From UBA7359 sp964392105 (lineage in GTDB: Bacteria; Pseudomonadota; Gammaproteobacteria; Eutrophobiales; Eutrophobiaceae): a DNA stretch of 11,554 nt. How positions within the stretch are numbered: the stretch's first letter is position 1; every line of letters starts with the position of its first letter. A model generated the notes under the pieces. That model did no database searches and was not told the origin of the DNA. It saw only the letters and a list, made by a program, of their open reading frames with translations. The stretch is from assembly GCA_964392105.1 (NCBI GenBank), contig CAYMPA010000098.1, forward strand, positions 1-11,554. The letters run 5' to 3'. Shown here piece by piece: positions 1 through 6,850 of the stretch. The translations under genes were made by a program, and so were the position numbers.

Positions 1-125
1 CCTCAAGGGGGTACCGAGGTCCATGCAGTCGTGCGTACGGTACTTCCTTGCTCTTATGTACAAGGATGTACTGTATGCCGGTTTCGCCTATAGCGCCTGC
101 TGTTGGTGCAGGAGCAAAAACCGGT
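1..125. repeat. Nested inverted repeats at the left edge, candidate dispersed repeat
   Basis: No gene is visible in 1-237. The first 125 bases are visibly richer in G and C than what follows and are dense in palindromes. GTACCG at 11-16 pairs with CGGTAC at 38-43. An 11-base arm at 40-50 pairs with 61-71 with one mismatch around a 10-base loop. CCGGTTT at 78-84 pairs with AAACCGG at 118-124 and encloses a second hairpin, CCTGC at 96-100 with GCAGG at 108-112. One plus frame stays open from the edge to about 186, but its translation has no recognisable protein character. The density of pairing suggests a structured repeat unit cut by the window edge. Bases 126-237 are AT-rich and I see nothing in them; no clear terminator for the cyclase gene ending at 238 was found. 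Confidence 0.4.
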
Positions 126-237
126 CACAAAAAAATTCTATTTTTGGCAATGCCCTTAAACTATCCTTAGAATTATCATTTACATAATTGTAGTTTTAGC
201 CAATTAATAACTCTTTTTAACAAAACCTGCCATTTAA

Positions 238-2490
238 TTATTTTATAGTATGGGTAAACACACCATCCCACGATTCTGGTGGTGGTTCATCAAAATAACT
301 TTCTATACGCTCAAGATAAATTTCATATACTTTTTTCCTTGAGTAAGATTGTTGTAGTAGATTAATTTTACTTTTAGCTTTATCCCATTCCTGCCTATAA
401 TAATAATCAAGCGCCTTATCGTATTCATCTATTTCAATTTCTTCATCATGTGAAATTTCTTCTATTGGAGCAACGGGTTGATAAATTGTGACAGGTTCGT
501 TTTTCCCTTTCACCTTGACTCTATCAAGTTTCATATAGATATAATCAGGTACGGCTTCTTTTGTTGTTTCACTAACAATAATATCGACACCATAATTTTT
601 GGTCAGCCCTTCCAGCCTTGAACCCAGGTTAACGGTATCGCCCAAAACAGTATAGGCCATACGAAATTCCGACCCCATATTTCCCACACTCATTTCGCCA
701 GTATTAATTCCAACTCCAATATTAATTTCAGGCCAACCACGTTCCTTGAATTCATGCTTCAATGCCTGCAATCGTTCAATCATATCGTAACCTGCTTGTA
801 TTGCATGTCGTGCATGATCCTTGTCTTCCAGTGGTGCGCCCCAGAAGGCCATGATGGCATCGCCCATATATTTATCTATCGTTCCTCGATTTTTATGAAT
901 AACGCCTGTTAATGGCGTCAATATCGCATTCATCAGTTTTGATAATTCAGCCGGCTCCAATCCTTCTGATATGGTCGTAAAGCCGCGCACGTCTGAGAAA
1001 AGTACCGACATTTCGCGGTTTTCGGCATCCATGGAAGCCGCCTTTGGATTTTCACTTAATTCATCTACCAATTCAGACGGGATGTATTGACCAAATAATC
1101 CAGATATCTCACGTTTACTGCGTCGTTCAATAAAAAAACCAAAGGTCATATTGATCAGATACATGATGAGCAACATCAACAACAATGGCGCAATAGGAAG
1201 TACCAGGTTTGCTGTTTCCCAGATAAAAAAATTAAACCCGATCATTAATGCTAGAAATATTCCAAAAACAAGATTTGCTAACAATGGACTGATACAGGGA
1301 ATAATGAACGAAAGTAAAATACCGATGAGTAATATTTGAATGAATTCAGCACCACGTGTGAATGTTGGTTTTAATTTAATACTTTCATCAATGATCCCCG
1401 CAATCATATTGGCATGGACCTCAACACCGGGATATTTGTTTTCTACCGGTGTTGAACGTAAATCAAATAAACCTGGAGCAGATGTTCCAACCAGAATAAT
1501 ACGATCCTGTAATTCAGATTTTTTAATACGACCGTTTAATACATCTGATGCAGAAATATATTTAAAGCTACCTTTTTCACCACGATAAGGGACGAGAGAT
1601 TGAATATGTTCATCGACAGGTATTTTTACGTCGCCAATCTCTAACCATTCAAGTTCAAAATAATCCGAATCTGTTTCATTAGATCCACCAAATATGGGAA
1701 TTACCACATCAGCACCAAGTAATGCACGTACCATAGAAAGGGAAAGAGATTCATAATAGTCTCCATTATATTCGTGGAGCATCGGTATCCTTCGAACAAT
1801 GCCATCATCATCAATCCAAGGATTGAAATGACCAGCAGCAGTTGTGTCTGACTGGAACCTTGCCAGATTAGAACCATAACCAGAGGCTTTTCTTGCATCT
1901 ACATTTATATTAATGCCACTGAAATCATCAGCTGAATAAATTGGTTGTGGTAATTTTCCGCTTATTAAATATCCTTCTGCATCTGATGAATTATTAAAGT
2001 AGTAACCCAGTACAACCCGCCTGTTTGATAAGCTATCAAGAAACAATTGATCATAATCAAGCACTTTTTGTAGCTTATTCACACGCTCAATAAACTCTTT
2101 CTGTTCACTTAATTCATCAGTCGCCAGCTGATTTAAGATGTGTAATCCCGAACTTTTATCTTCTTCTGCAAATACAATATCAAATCCAACCAGATAGACA
2201 CCATATTCATCGAATAACAGATTCGTTAATTTAGCCATGATATCTCTGTTCCACGGCCAACGGCCCACTTCGGCAAGACTTTTTTCATCAATATCTATTA
2301 TGACTATACGTTCATCAACCGTATTTGGCATTGTCAAAACGACACGATAGTCATAAGCAATATTTTCCAATTGCGCCATGATGGGTAAATGAAAATATTG
2401 CGCTGCATAAGAAAGGAATATAATTGTGATTAATAAATTGAGTAGTATTCGCAAATACTGTTTCTTTATTAATTTCAGAATGGCCTTCAT
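238..2490 (-). CDS. CHASE2-domain class III adenylate cyclase, membrane-bound
   Basis: Predicted to make cAMP from ATP at the inner membrane under control of an extracytoplasmic sensor. The 750-residue protein begins with a membrane helix (about 12-30). A CHASE2 region follows (about 40-375), with the family's typical IVIIDIDEKSL and GRWPWNR stretches near 62-82 and a periplasmic-side end around STPVE and PGVEVHAN. Three membrane helices follow (about 383-402, 404-424, 430-452), then a short linker and the cyclase domain (about 490-670). Both metal aspartates are present (D500 in LFSDVRGFT, D544 in KYMGDAIMAFWG). K540 and D618 (VLGDTVN) are the pair expected for adenine rather than guanine, and N621 and R625 fit the transition-state residues. 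The tail (about 688-735) looks like a single TPR-like helical pair. The ATG at 2490 gives a normal N-terminal anchor, though its ribosome site is weak. It is the last gene of the signalling block, 172 bp after the STAS gene. Function is well supported; the signal is unknown. Confidence 0.93.
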   Translation of the reverse strand: MKAILKLIKKQYLRILLNLLITIIFLSYAAQYFHLPIMAQLENIAYDYRVVLTMPNTVDERIVIIDIDEKSLAEVGRWPWNRDIMAKLTNLLFDEYGVYLVGFDIVFAEEDKSSGLHILNQLATDELSEQKEFIERVNKLQKVLDYDQLFLDSLSNRRVVLGYYFNNSSDAEGYLISGKLPQPIYSADDFSGININVDARKASGYGSNLARFQSDTTAAGHFNPWIDDDGIVRRIPMLHEYNGDYYESLSLSMVRALLGADVVIPIFGGSNETDSDYFELEWLEIGDVKIPVDEHIQSLVPYRGEKGSFKYISASDVLNGRIKKSELQDRIILVGTSAPGLFDLRSTPVENKYPGVEVHANMIAGIIDESIKLKPTFTRGAEFIQILLIGILLSFIIPCISPLLANLVFGIFLALMIGFNFFIWETANLVLPIAPLLLMLLIMYLINMTFGFFIERRSKREISGLFGQYIPSELVDELSENPKAASMDAENREMSVLFSDVRGFTTISEGLEPAELSKLMNAILTPLTGVIHKNRGTIDKYMGDAIMAFWGAPLEDKDHARHAIQAGYDMIERLQALKHEFKERGWPEINIGVGINTGEMSVGNMGSEFRMAYTVLGDTVNLGSRLEGLTKNYGVDIIVSETTKEAVPDYIYMKLDRVKVKGKNEPVTIYQPVAPIEEISHDEEIEIDEYDKALDYYYRQEWDKAKSKINLLQQSYSRKKVYEIYLERIESYFDEPPPESWDGVFTHTIK

Positions 2491-2502
2491 TTGATGACAA
2501 CC

Positions 2503-2531
2503 ATATTAATGTTCAGCTATCGTTCAAGCAA
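2503..2531 (-). promoter_or_regulatory. Weak candidate promoter for the cyclase gene
   Basis: In the 172-bp gap between the STAS gene and the cyclase, minus-strand TTGCTT (2531-2526) and TAATAT (2508-2503) are separated by exactly 17 bases, just upstream of the cyclase ATG at 2490. Each box is only a partial match (3/6 and 4/6), and the leader would be very short. A 7-bp hairpin, CAATGAT at 2591-2597 with ATCATTG at 2605-2611, sits between the two genes without a run of T after it on the minus strand. The cyclase could therefore have its own promoter or be read from the upstream genes; the sequence does not settle this. Confidence 0.22.
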
Positions 2532-2662
2532 TGACTGTTTTAAATCAGTGTAATAACCGTTATAGATAGCATTGGTTGTTATATTAAATGCAATGATGAC
2601 CGAAATCATTGAAGAATCTTGAGACCTTACTGAACGAATTTAAAACTGGATGAGCAGAGAAA

Positions 2663-2995
2663 TCAAACATCATCTTTATCGTACTCTTCTACCGAATCAA
2701 AAATTGGAAAGACCTTATCAAGTCTTGCCAATTTCAAGACACTCATTGCAGCATCACTGATACCGACCAATCCAAATTTCAACGATTGCTTTTTGGCTGT
2801 CTGATAACCTTCCACCAGACAGGCAATACCCGAACTATCAATATAGCTTACCTTGCCGAGATCAATTAACAAATTTTTATTTGCTTGTAATACGTCAAGA
2901 ATGCTCTTGCGTGCATTGGGTGAGCAAGATAGATCGATATCACCTTCCAACCCAACTATCGTATACCCTTCCCCTTCCAGTATGTTGATGTTCAT
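2663..2995 (-). CDS. STAS-domain anti-sigma factor antagonist (RsbV/SpoIIAA type)
   Basis: A 110-residue single-domain STAS protein, the usual size for the family. These proteins act as the switch in partner-switching systems: unphosphorylated they bind the RsbW-type kinase, phosphorylated they release it. The diagnostic loop is present as YIDSSG, with S54 (first Ser of DSSG) as the expected phosphorylation site, and the flanking NLLIDLGKV strand fits the fold. The early GLEGDIDLSC stretch matches the family's first strands. It lies 23 bases downstream of the kinase gene and is read in the same direction, after the phosphatase, so substrate, kinase and phosphatase are encoded consecutively. 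The Shine-Dalgarno is weak (GTGAG before the ATG at 2995), which fits translation in an operon. The downstream target is not shown by sequence; no sigma factor lies in the window. Confidence 0.92.
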   Translation of the reverse strand: MNINILEGEGYTIVGLEGDIDLSCSPNARKSILDVLQANKNLLIDLGKVSYIDSSGIACLVEGYQTAKKQSLKFGLVGISDAAMSVLKLARLDKVFPIFDSVEEYDKDDV

Positions 2996-3018
2996 GCTTG
3001 ATACTCACATCATTGTTA

Positions 3019-3435
3019 TTAATTTATTTTTTTTATCATCTCGAGATAGTTCCCCTTCCCCTCATCAAGATGCCCCATATCGCATTCATCCATAATCTCA
3101 TTGATAAAATATGTTCCCAATCCACCCGGGCGTAGATCATCAAGATCACGTGGCTTGACCGAATTCAGATCAATCGGGTTTGCATAATCCACTACCCTGA
3201 AATGAAGCTTTCCATCATTATTGAGTATTTCAAGTACAATTTCACCCAATTCGTCACCCTGATAGGCATGTTGGATTACATTCATACAAGCTTCATTAAC
3301 AGCAATCACTAACCTGTCGGATAATTCTGAACAACAACCAACCACCTCGGCAGTTCTTTTTACCAATGCGCGTACCGAGCATAAGCGTTCCGGTTTAGCT
3401 GGAAATCGAATTTCAAATAAAGTCTCCATACTCAT
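3019..3435 (-). CDS. RsbW/SpoIIAB-type anti-sigma serine kinase (GHKL ATPase)
   Basis: A 138-residue stand-alone ATP-binding domain of the histidine-kinase-like fold that phosphorylates the Ser of a partner STAS protein. The N box is clear (AVNEACMNVIQHAY, with E48 and N52), and the glycine-rich lid is present as RPGGLGTYFI (104-107). The G1 box is unusual: VVDYANPID keeps the adenine-contacting Asp (D83), but the usual Gly two residues later is Ala. Similar relaxed G1 boxes are known among stand-alone RsbW-like proteins, so activity is still plausible. The start at 3435 has AGG five bases upstream; a second ATG two codons inside is possible. It begins 15 bases after the phosphatase stop and is followed by its likely substrate. 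The target protein when it is not bound to the STAS partner is unknown; the neighbouring cyclase is one candidate. Confidence 0.88.
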   Translation of the reverse strand: MSMETLFEIRFPAKPERLCSVRALVKRTAEVVGCCSELSDRLVIAVNEACMNVIQHAYQGDELGEIVLEILNNDGKLHFRVVDYANPIDLNSVKPRDLDDLRPGGLGTYFINEIMDECDMGHLDEGKGNYLEMIKKIN

Positions 3436-3450
3436 TTCAACCTAGAATCT

Positions 3451-4761
3451 TCAGTTGGAATCGTTTGAGTGTGCGTTTGTCAGGTTCAAGCAGCACTCAA
3501 TAACCATTAAGGTAATGTCATCACGTTGATCAACACTTGGATGACGAATCTTTGCAACAATATCTTCCAGACGCTTCGAAGCTGTTACTTCTGAATTAGC
3601 TTTAATAAGTTTGATTAAACCACCTACGTCTAATAATTTTTGTTCCTCATCCAGACTTTCAGTTACACCATCCGTGAATATATATACTGAGCCGCCATCA
3701 AGATGAATTGTCGAGACAGGAAACTCTGTCCCGGGAAGAATACCTAATGGTGGAGCATCGGCTTCTATTTCTTCAAATTCACCGGTCCTGTGATGAAATA
3801 ATGGAGGTTGATGGCCTGCATTGGAAAACTGGATTGTACAATTATTGGTATCTATGAATCCAGATACAATAGTAATAAACATACCATGTGACACAGTCTC
3901 ACAGATTTCATTATTAACCCTGGCTAATAATTCACCCGGATCATCGATACACTTGGCAAGATGATGCAACAGGCTACTCGCTTTTGCCATTAGCATTGCT
4001 GCATTCATACCTTTACCTGAAACATCTGCCAGATTGAAATAAATTAACCCGTCATCTCGTTTAAAAAAATCATAAAAATCACCAGAGACCTCCAGCGCAG
4101 GTATATTCATACCCTGAACAGGAAAGTTCATGGAATCAGATTCGTCGGGTAAAAGATCAAGCTGAATTTCTCTGGCCAATTCAAGTTCTTTACGCATACG
4201 CTCTTGTTCAACCAATGCATCTGCCATGCGTGCATTATTAATTGCCAAAGCAGCATAAGATGCTAATACCATCGAAAGGTGCTTATCCTGATCATCAAAT
4301 AAATCATCATTTCTTTTATTTAAAAGCTCCAGTGCACCGAGGCATTCATTATTCAAGATCAATGGCACACAAAGAATAGATCGCGTCCGAAAACCAGTAC
4401 CCATATCTACTGTTTTTGCAAAGTCAGGATCACTCTGGACATCACGAATCATCTGACACGAATGCGTCATAACAGCTTTACCAACAATACCCTGTTTGGA
4501 AGATAACCTTAGGCCAATGATATCAACCGGCCCGGCACATTCAGCACAAACCAGTTCAGATGCATTGTTCTCTAATAAAAATATAGACGCCGCTTCAGAA
4601 TTCATATATTCCATGAATTGTTCAATGGCATTTTGTAGAGTTTGAGAAACATCAAGCGTACTTGAGAAGCCTTGTGAGATTTCTGCTATTAATGCAAGTT
4701 GTTCCTCAAGTGAATGGGATGCACTTTTTCCAAACAGGCTGTATACGTTACGTGTTACCAT
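3451..4761 (-). CDS. GAF-PP2C (SpoIIE/RsbU-type) serine phosphatase
   Basis: Predicted cytoplasmic phosphatase that dephosphorylates the STAS protein encoded two genes downstream, in response to a ligand or redox state sensed by its GAF domain. Numbered from the longer ATG at 4782 (443 residues), a GAF domain spans about 36-185, a coiled linker about 185-210 (VEQERMRKELELAREIQ), and the PP2C domain about 210-431. All four metal-binding motifs are intact: GDFYD (D235), ADVSGKGMNAAM (D253), FTDGVTE (D371) and RDDITL (D421/D422). I prefer the ATG at 4761 (436 residues). It overlaps the stop of the preceding DUF1841 gene as TGATG and has AGAAGGA seven bases upstream, whereas the ATG at 4782 lacks a well-placed site. 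The overlap implies translational coupling to DUF1841. The kinase gene begins 15 bases after its stop. Confidence 0.93.
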   Translation of the reverse strand: MVTRNVYSLFGKSASHSLEEQLALIAEISQGFSSTLDVSQTLQNAIEQFMEYMNSEAASIFLLENNASELVCAECAGPVDIIGLRLSSKQGIVGKAVMTHSCQMIRDVQSDPDFAKTVDMGTGFRTRSILCVPLILNNECLGALELLNKRNDDLFDDQDKHLSMVLASYAALAINNARMADALVEQERMRKELELAREIQLDLLPDESDSMNFPVQGMNIPALEVSGDFYDFFKRDDGLIYFNLADVSGKGMNAAMLMAKASSLLHHLAKCIDDPGELLARVNNEICETVSHGMFITIVSGFIDTNNCTIQFSNAGHQPPLFHHRTGEFEEIEADAPPLGILPGTEFPVSTIHLDGGSVYIFTDGVTESLDEEQKLLDVGGLIKLIKANSEVTASKRLEDIVAKIRHPSVDQRDDITLMVIECCLNLTNAHSNDSN

Positions 4762-5186
4762 CAGAAAATCCTTCTCAAACATTCCAGATAACTATATTCA
4801 TCAGGCAATGTTTGTTTACGTTGTGCTTCCCACAAGCTTTGCCCCAGGCATTCCATCATTTTATGTTCAGCATCATGAACAGAAATTGATTTAGTCATAA
4901 GTTTGTTAAAGATATTATTAATGCCTGCCGGTCTATCAGCACTTACCTGTTCCTTTAATGCGATATGCATTCCCATATGTAAAAACGGGTTAGTTTCATT
5001 TTGCTCAGGACTAAAATCATTATTATATGATGTTTCTTTATCATCCAGATAATGATGATATTCAGGATGTTCTATAATTACCTCCGAAATTATTACCTCA
5101 ATTGGTTCTAAAGGAAGTTTATTATTGTGTTTATCCCATATCTGGAAAAAGTAGTCACGAGATTCATTTCGATCCTGAACAAACAT
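4761..5186 (-). CDS. DUF1841 family protein
   Basis: A 141-residue protein that I recognise as DUF1841, a conserved family of beta- and gammaproteobacteria without an established function. Family hallmarks are a start of the form MFVQDRNESR, HPEYH (40-44), NPFLHMGMHIALKEQ (66-80), DRPAGI (84-89) and a C-terminal helix MMECLGQSLWEAQR (110-123). There is no signal peptide or membrane helix, so it should be cytoplasmic. H70 and H74 form an HxxxH and H108/E112 an HxxxE, on what look like amphipathic helices. This could be a metal site, but that is only inference. The ATG at 5186 is firm, with GGAGGTG six bases upstream. That ribosome site lies inside the terminal arm of the inverted-repeat element at 5187-5291. 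The last codons carry the ribosome site of the phosphatase gene and the stop overlaps its ATG. Confidence 0.9.
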   Translation of the reverse strand: MFVQDRNESRDYFFQIWDKHNNKLPLEPIEVIISEVIIEHPEYHHYLDDKETSYNNDFSPEQNETNPFLHMGMHIALKEQVSADRPAGINNIFNKLMTKSISVHDAEHKMMECLGQSLWEAQRKQTLPDEYSYLECLRRIF

Positions 5187-5291
5187 ATGGGCACCTCCAA
5201 AAATACCTGTTTTTCATGATAGCTGCGTCAGCTCGGCAACTGCTCCCGGCGTTGCTCTCACAAAAACCAGGTTAGTTTTGGAGGCACCCAT
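5187..5291 (-). repeat. 105-bp inverted-repeat element with two internal hairpins, carrying the DUF1841 ribosome site
   Basis: The arms at 5187-5214 and 5262-5291 are imperfect inverted repeats (ATGGGCACCTCC opposite GGAGGCACCCAT, then A/T-rich and CCTG/CAGG blocks). As minus-strand RNA the outer 12 bases pair fully because the two differing positions become G-U wobbles. Counting inward I find about 27 base pairs with one mismatch and two bulges. As plus-strand RNA the same two positions are C-A mismatches, so the fold favours the minus strand. Inside are hairpins AGCTG-CGT-CAGCT (5221-5233) and GCAAC-N10-GTTGC (5236-5255). I see no clear target-site duplication and no coding sequence. It resembles a small non-autonomous (MITE-like) repeat. 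One arm contains GGAGGTG, the Shine-Dalgarno of the DUF1841 gene. Confidence 0.72.
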
Positions 5292-5344
5292 TTTCACAGT
5301 CAATCACTCATTTATATCATCTTACATCGATATTTTACTCTTGA

Positions 5345-5992
5345 TTATCTATGTTTTGCATATCTCTTGCGGTCTTTCCACTCACAATCATCAAAGATAA
5401 TACAGCTGTCACATTTTGGATTACGTGCGATACAGGTATAGCGCCCATGCAAAATAAGCCAATGATGTGCATCTTTCTTAAATTCGTCAGGAACAAACTT
5501 TAATAACTTTTGCTCAACCTCATTAACATTTTTACCGGGTGCTATCCCTGTACGATTAGACAATCGATAAATATGTGTATCAACAGCAATGGTGGGTACT
5601 CCAAATGCTGTATTTAAAATTACATTTGCTGTTTTTCTACCGACACCAGGTAAACTCTCCAATGCTTTACGATCCTGTGGGACTTCACCATCAAACTTAT
5701 TAATCAGGATTTTGCAGGTTTCAATTATATTTTTTGCCTTATTGTTAAATAGACCAATGGTTTTAATAAATAATTTTAGACGTTTCAAACCTAAAGCAAT
5801 AATTGCTTCAGGCGTATTGGCAACCGTATAAAGTTTTTTCGTGGCTTTATTTACACTGACATCTGTGGCCTGTGCTGAAAGTATTACCGCTATCAATAAT
5901 TCAAATGATGATTTGTAAATTAATTCTGTTGTAGGTGACGGGTTTTGTTTTCGTAGTGTATTAAATATGCGCGTACGTTTCTCTTTATTCAA
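5345..5992 (-). CDS. nth: Endonuclease III (DNA glycosylase/AP lyase)
   Basis: Base-excision repair enzyme that removes oxidised pyrimidines and cleaves the abasic site. At 215 residues it is slightly longer than E. coli Nth and aligns without obvious gaps. The helix-hairpin-helix LPGVGRKTANV carries catalytic K120, and VDTHIYRL carries D138, both at the E. coli numbering. The iron-sulphur cluster motif is C187-X6-C194-X2-C197-X5-C203, also at the E. coli positions. The start is TTG at 5992 (MNKEKR), chosen because it reproduces the family N-terminus and no upstream or nearby in-frame ATG does. A non-ATG start with a weak ribosome site suggests modest expression. It follows the RnfE-like gene by 18 bases, repeating the E. 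coli rsxE-nth order. The inverted-repeat element lies 53 bp downstream. Confidence 0.97.
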   Translation of the reverse strand: MNKEKRTRIFNTLRKQNPSPTTELIYKSSFELLIAVILSAQATDVSVNKATKKLYTVANTPEAIIALGLKRLKLFIKTIGLFNNKAKNIIETCKILINKFDGEVPQDRKALESLPGVGRKTANVILNTAFGVPTIAVDTHIYRLSNRTGIAPGKNVNEVEQKLLKFVPDEFKKDAHHWLILHGRYTCIARNPKCDSCIIFDDCEWKDRKRYAKHR

Positions 5993-6010
5993 AATAGTTA
6001 GACTCTGTGT

Positions 6011-6544
6011 TTAATGTTTAAATTTAATGCTTTTGAAATAGTTAATCGCCGCAAACAGAAAGCCTGAAAGAAAAAAACAACCTGCCGGTGAAGTTAATAT
6101 TGAAAAAGCATCAAACAACTCTCGAAAGAAACCAAATATTACAAAGAAAAATAGAATTGCTATCCCAATACTGAAGATATGACTAATTACAGATATAAAA
6201 TCCTGTTTTGAAAACATTGTTTCATTAACAGACAAAACCAGACTGTTCATAACCAGTAACGGGAAAAATAAACCTATTTTATCCGCTATTGAATAAGCTT
6301 CAGCATGAAGTAACATCCTGGCTATCAATACAACGCTGACGCTAATAACAAGAATAACCGCGAGTCTTTGTTGTAACGGAATCAGATTGCGTAATAAATA
6401 TATAATCGGAGCAAGAAATAAAATCAGAATAACTGTAATCAAACCTGTACTGAAACCGACAAATAATGAAGAGGCGATAAGGAAAAAAGGTGATAACGCC
6501 AATAAGCCTGGCTGGATTTCATTCTCTAGCAACTTTTGAATCAT
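6011..6544 (-). CDS. Divergent RnfE-like (Rnf-Nqr family) membrane protein lacking the cluster cysteines
   Basis: A 177-residue hydrophobic protein with about five to six membrane helices that I align to RnfE/RsxE. ALSPFFLIAS corresponds to the family's GLCPLLAVTS, and FPLLVMNSLVLSVNETMF to IPLIVTNCIVVGRAEAF. The separation between the two positions is 83 residues here and, from memory, also 83 in E. coli RsxE. In true RnfE/RnfA and NqrD/NqrE these two Cys help hold the intramembrane iron-sulphur centre; here both are Ser (S18 and S101). The only Cys, C156, is near the C-terminus. The protein is also about 50 residues shorter than RsxE, mainly at the end. The rest of an rnf operon is absent: upstream is a divergent gene. 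Its place directly before nth matches E. coli. It may be a relic or a repurposed paralogue. Family call is fairly sure, function unknown. Confidence 0.78.
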   Translation of the reverse strand: MIQKLLENEIQPGLLALSPFFLIASSLFVGFSTGLITVILILFLAPIIYLLRNLIPLQQRLAVILVISVSVVLIARMLLHAEAYSIADKIGLFFPLLVMNSLVLSVNETMFSKQDFISVISHIFSIGIAILFFFVIFGFFRELFDAFSILTSPAGCFFLSGFLFAAINYFKSIKFKH

Positions 6545-6850
6545 TAGTAGTCTGACCCACAGCAGGTATATAAAAGGATTATTCTATTTGATTTAACGCC
6601 AACACGCACCTGCAAAAGTACAGGTGGCAAACTGATAATCTCCGATGATTTGACGAGTTGAAATTAATTCTGTGAAAAACAAATAAAGTTTCTTGATAAT
6701 TAAATATTTTCTCTATATCGATAGAATTAATTATTATTGTCTCTCGAAATTTTCATCCGAATTCATTCCTGTAAACTGCTTATTATTAAAATAGAAGTAA
6801 GCTCCTATTTTCTGCGATAATGGGGCTTTATTAATCTCCAATAATAAATT
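6545..6850. other. Divergent intergenic spacer with no gene
   Basis: This 306-bp AT-rich spacer separates the minus-strand RnfE-like gene from the plus-strand hydrolase gene and must hold promoters in both directions. On the minus strand TATATA at about 6568-6573 could be a -10, without a good -35. A 6-bp inverted repeat, CACCTG at 6607-6612 with CAGGTG at 6621-6626, could be an operator half-site pair. A 10-base inverted repeat, AATTAATTCT at 6662-6671 and AGAATTAATT at 6723-6732, is 51 bases apart and may be chance in such AT-rich DNA. No RNA gene or open frame of note is visible. Confidence 0.5.
6813..6821 (+). promoter_or_regulatory. Extended -10 promoter candidate for the hydrolase gene
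   Basis: TGCGATAAT fits an extended -10 element (TGn followed by GATAAT, 5/6 to TATAAT), with the likely transcription start about 20 bases before the ATG at 6851. No convincing -35 lies 16-18 bases upstream, as is common for extended -10 promoters. No Shine-Dalgarno is visible before the ATG either. Confidence 0.4.

Noticed and set aside
238..2490. Guanylate cyclase or diguanylate cyclase
   Set aside because: K540 and D618 are the adenine-type specificity residues, and there is no GGDEF motif.
2591..2611. Terminator between the STAS and cyclase genes
   Set aside because: The 7-bp hairpin is real, but no T run follows it on the minus strand.
6662..6732. A 10-base inverted repeat in the 6545-6850 spacer as an operator or element end
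   Set aside because: Arms of only A/T-rich bases 51 apart can easily arise by chance in this composition.
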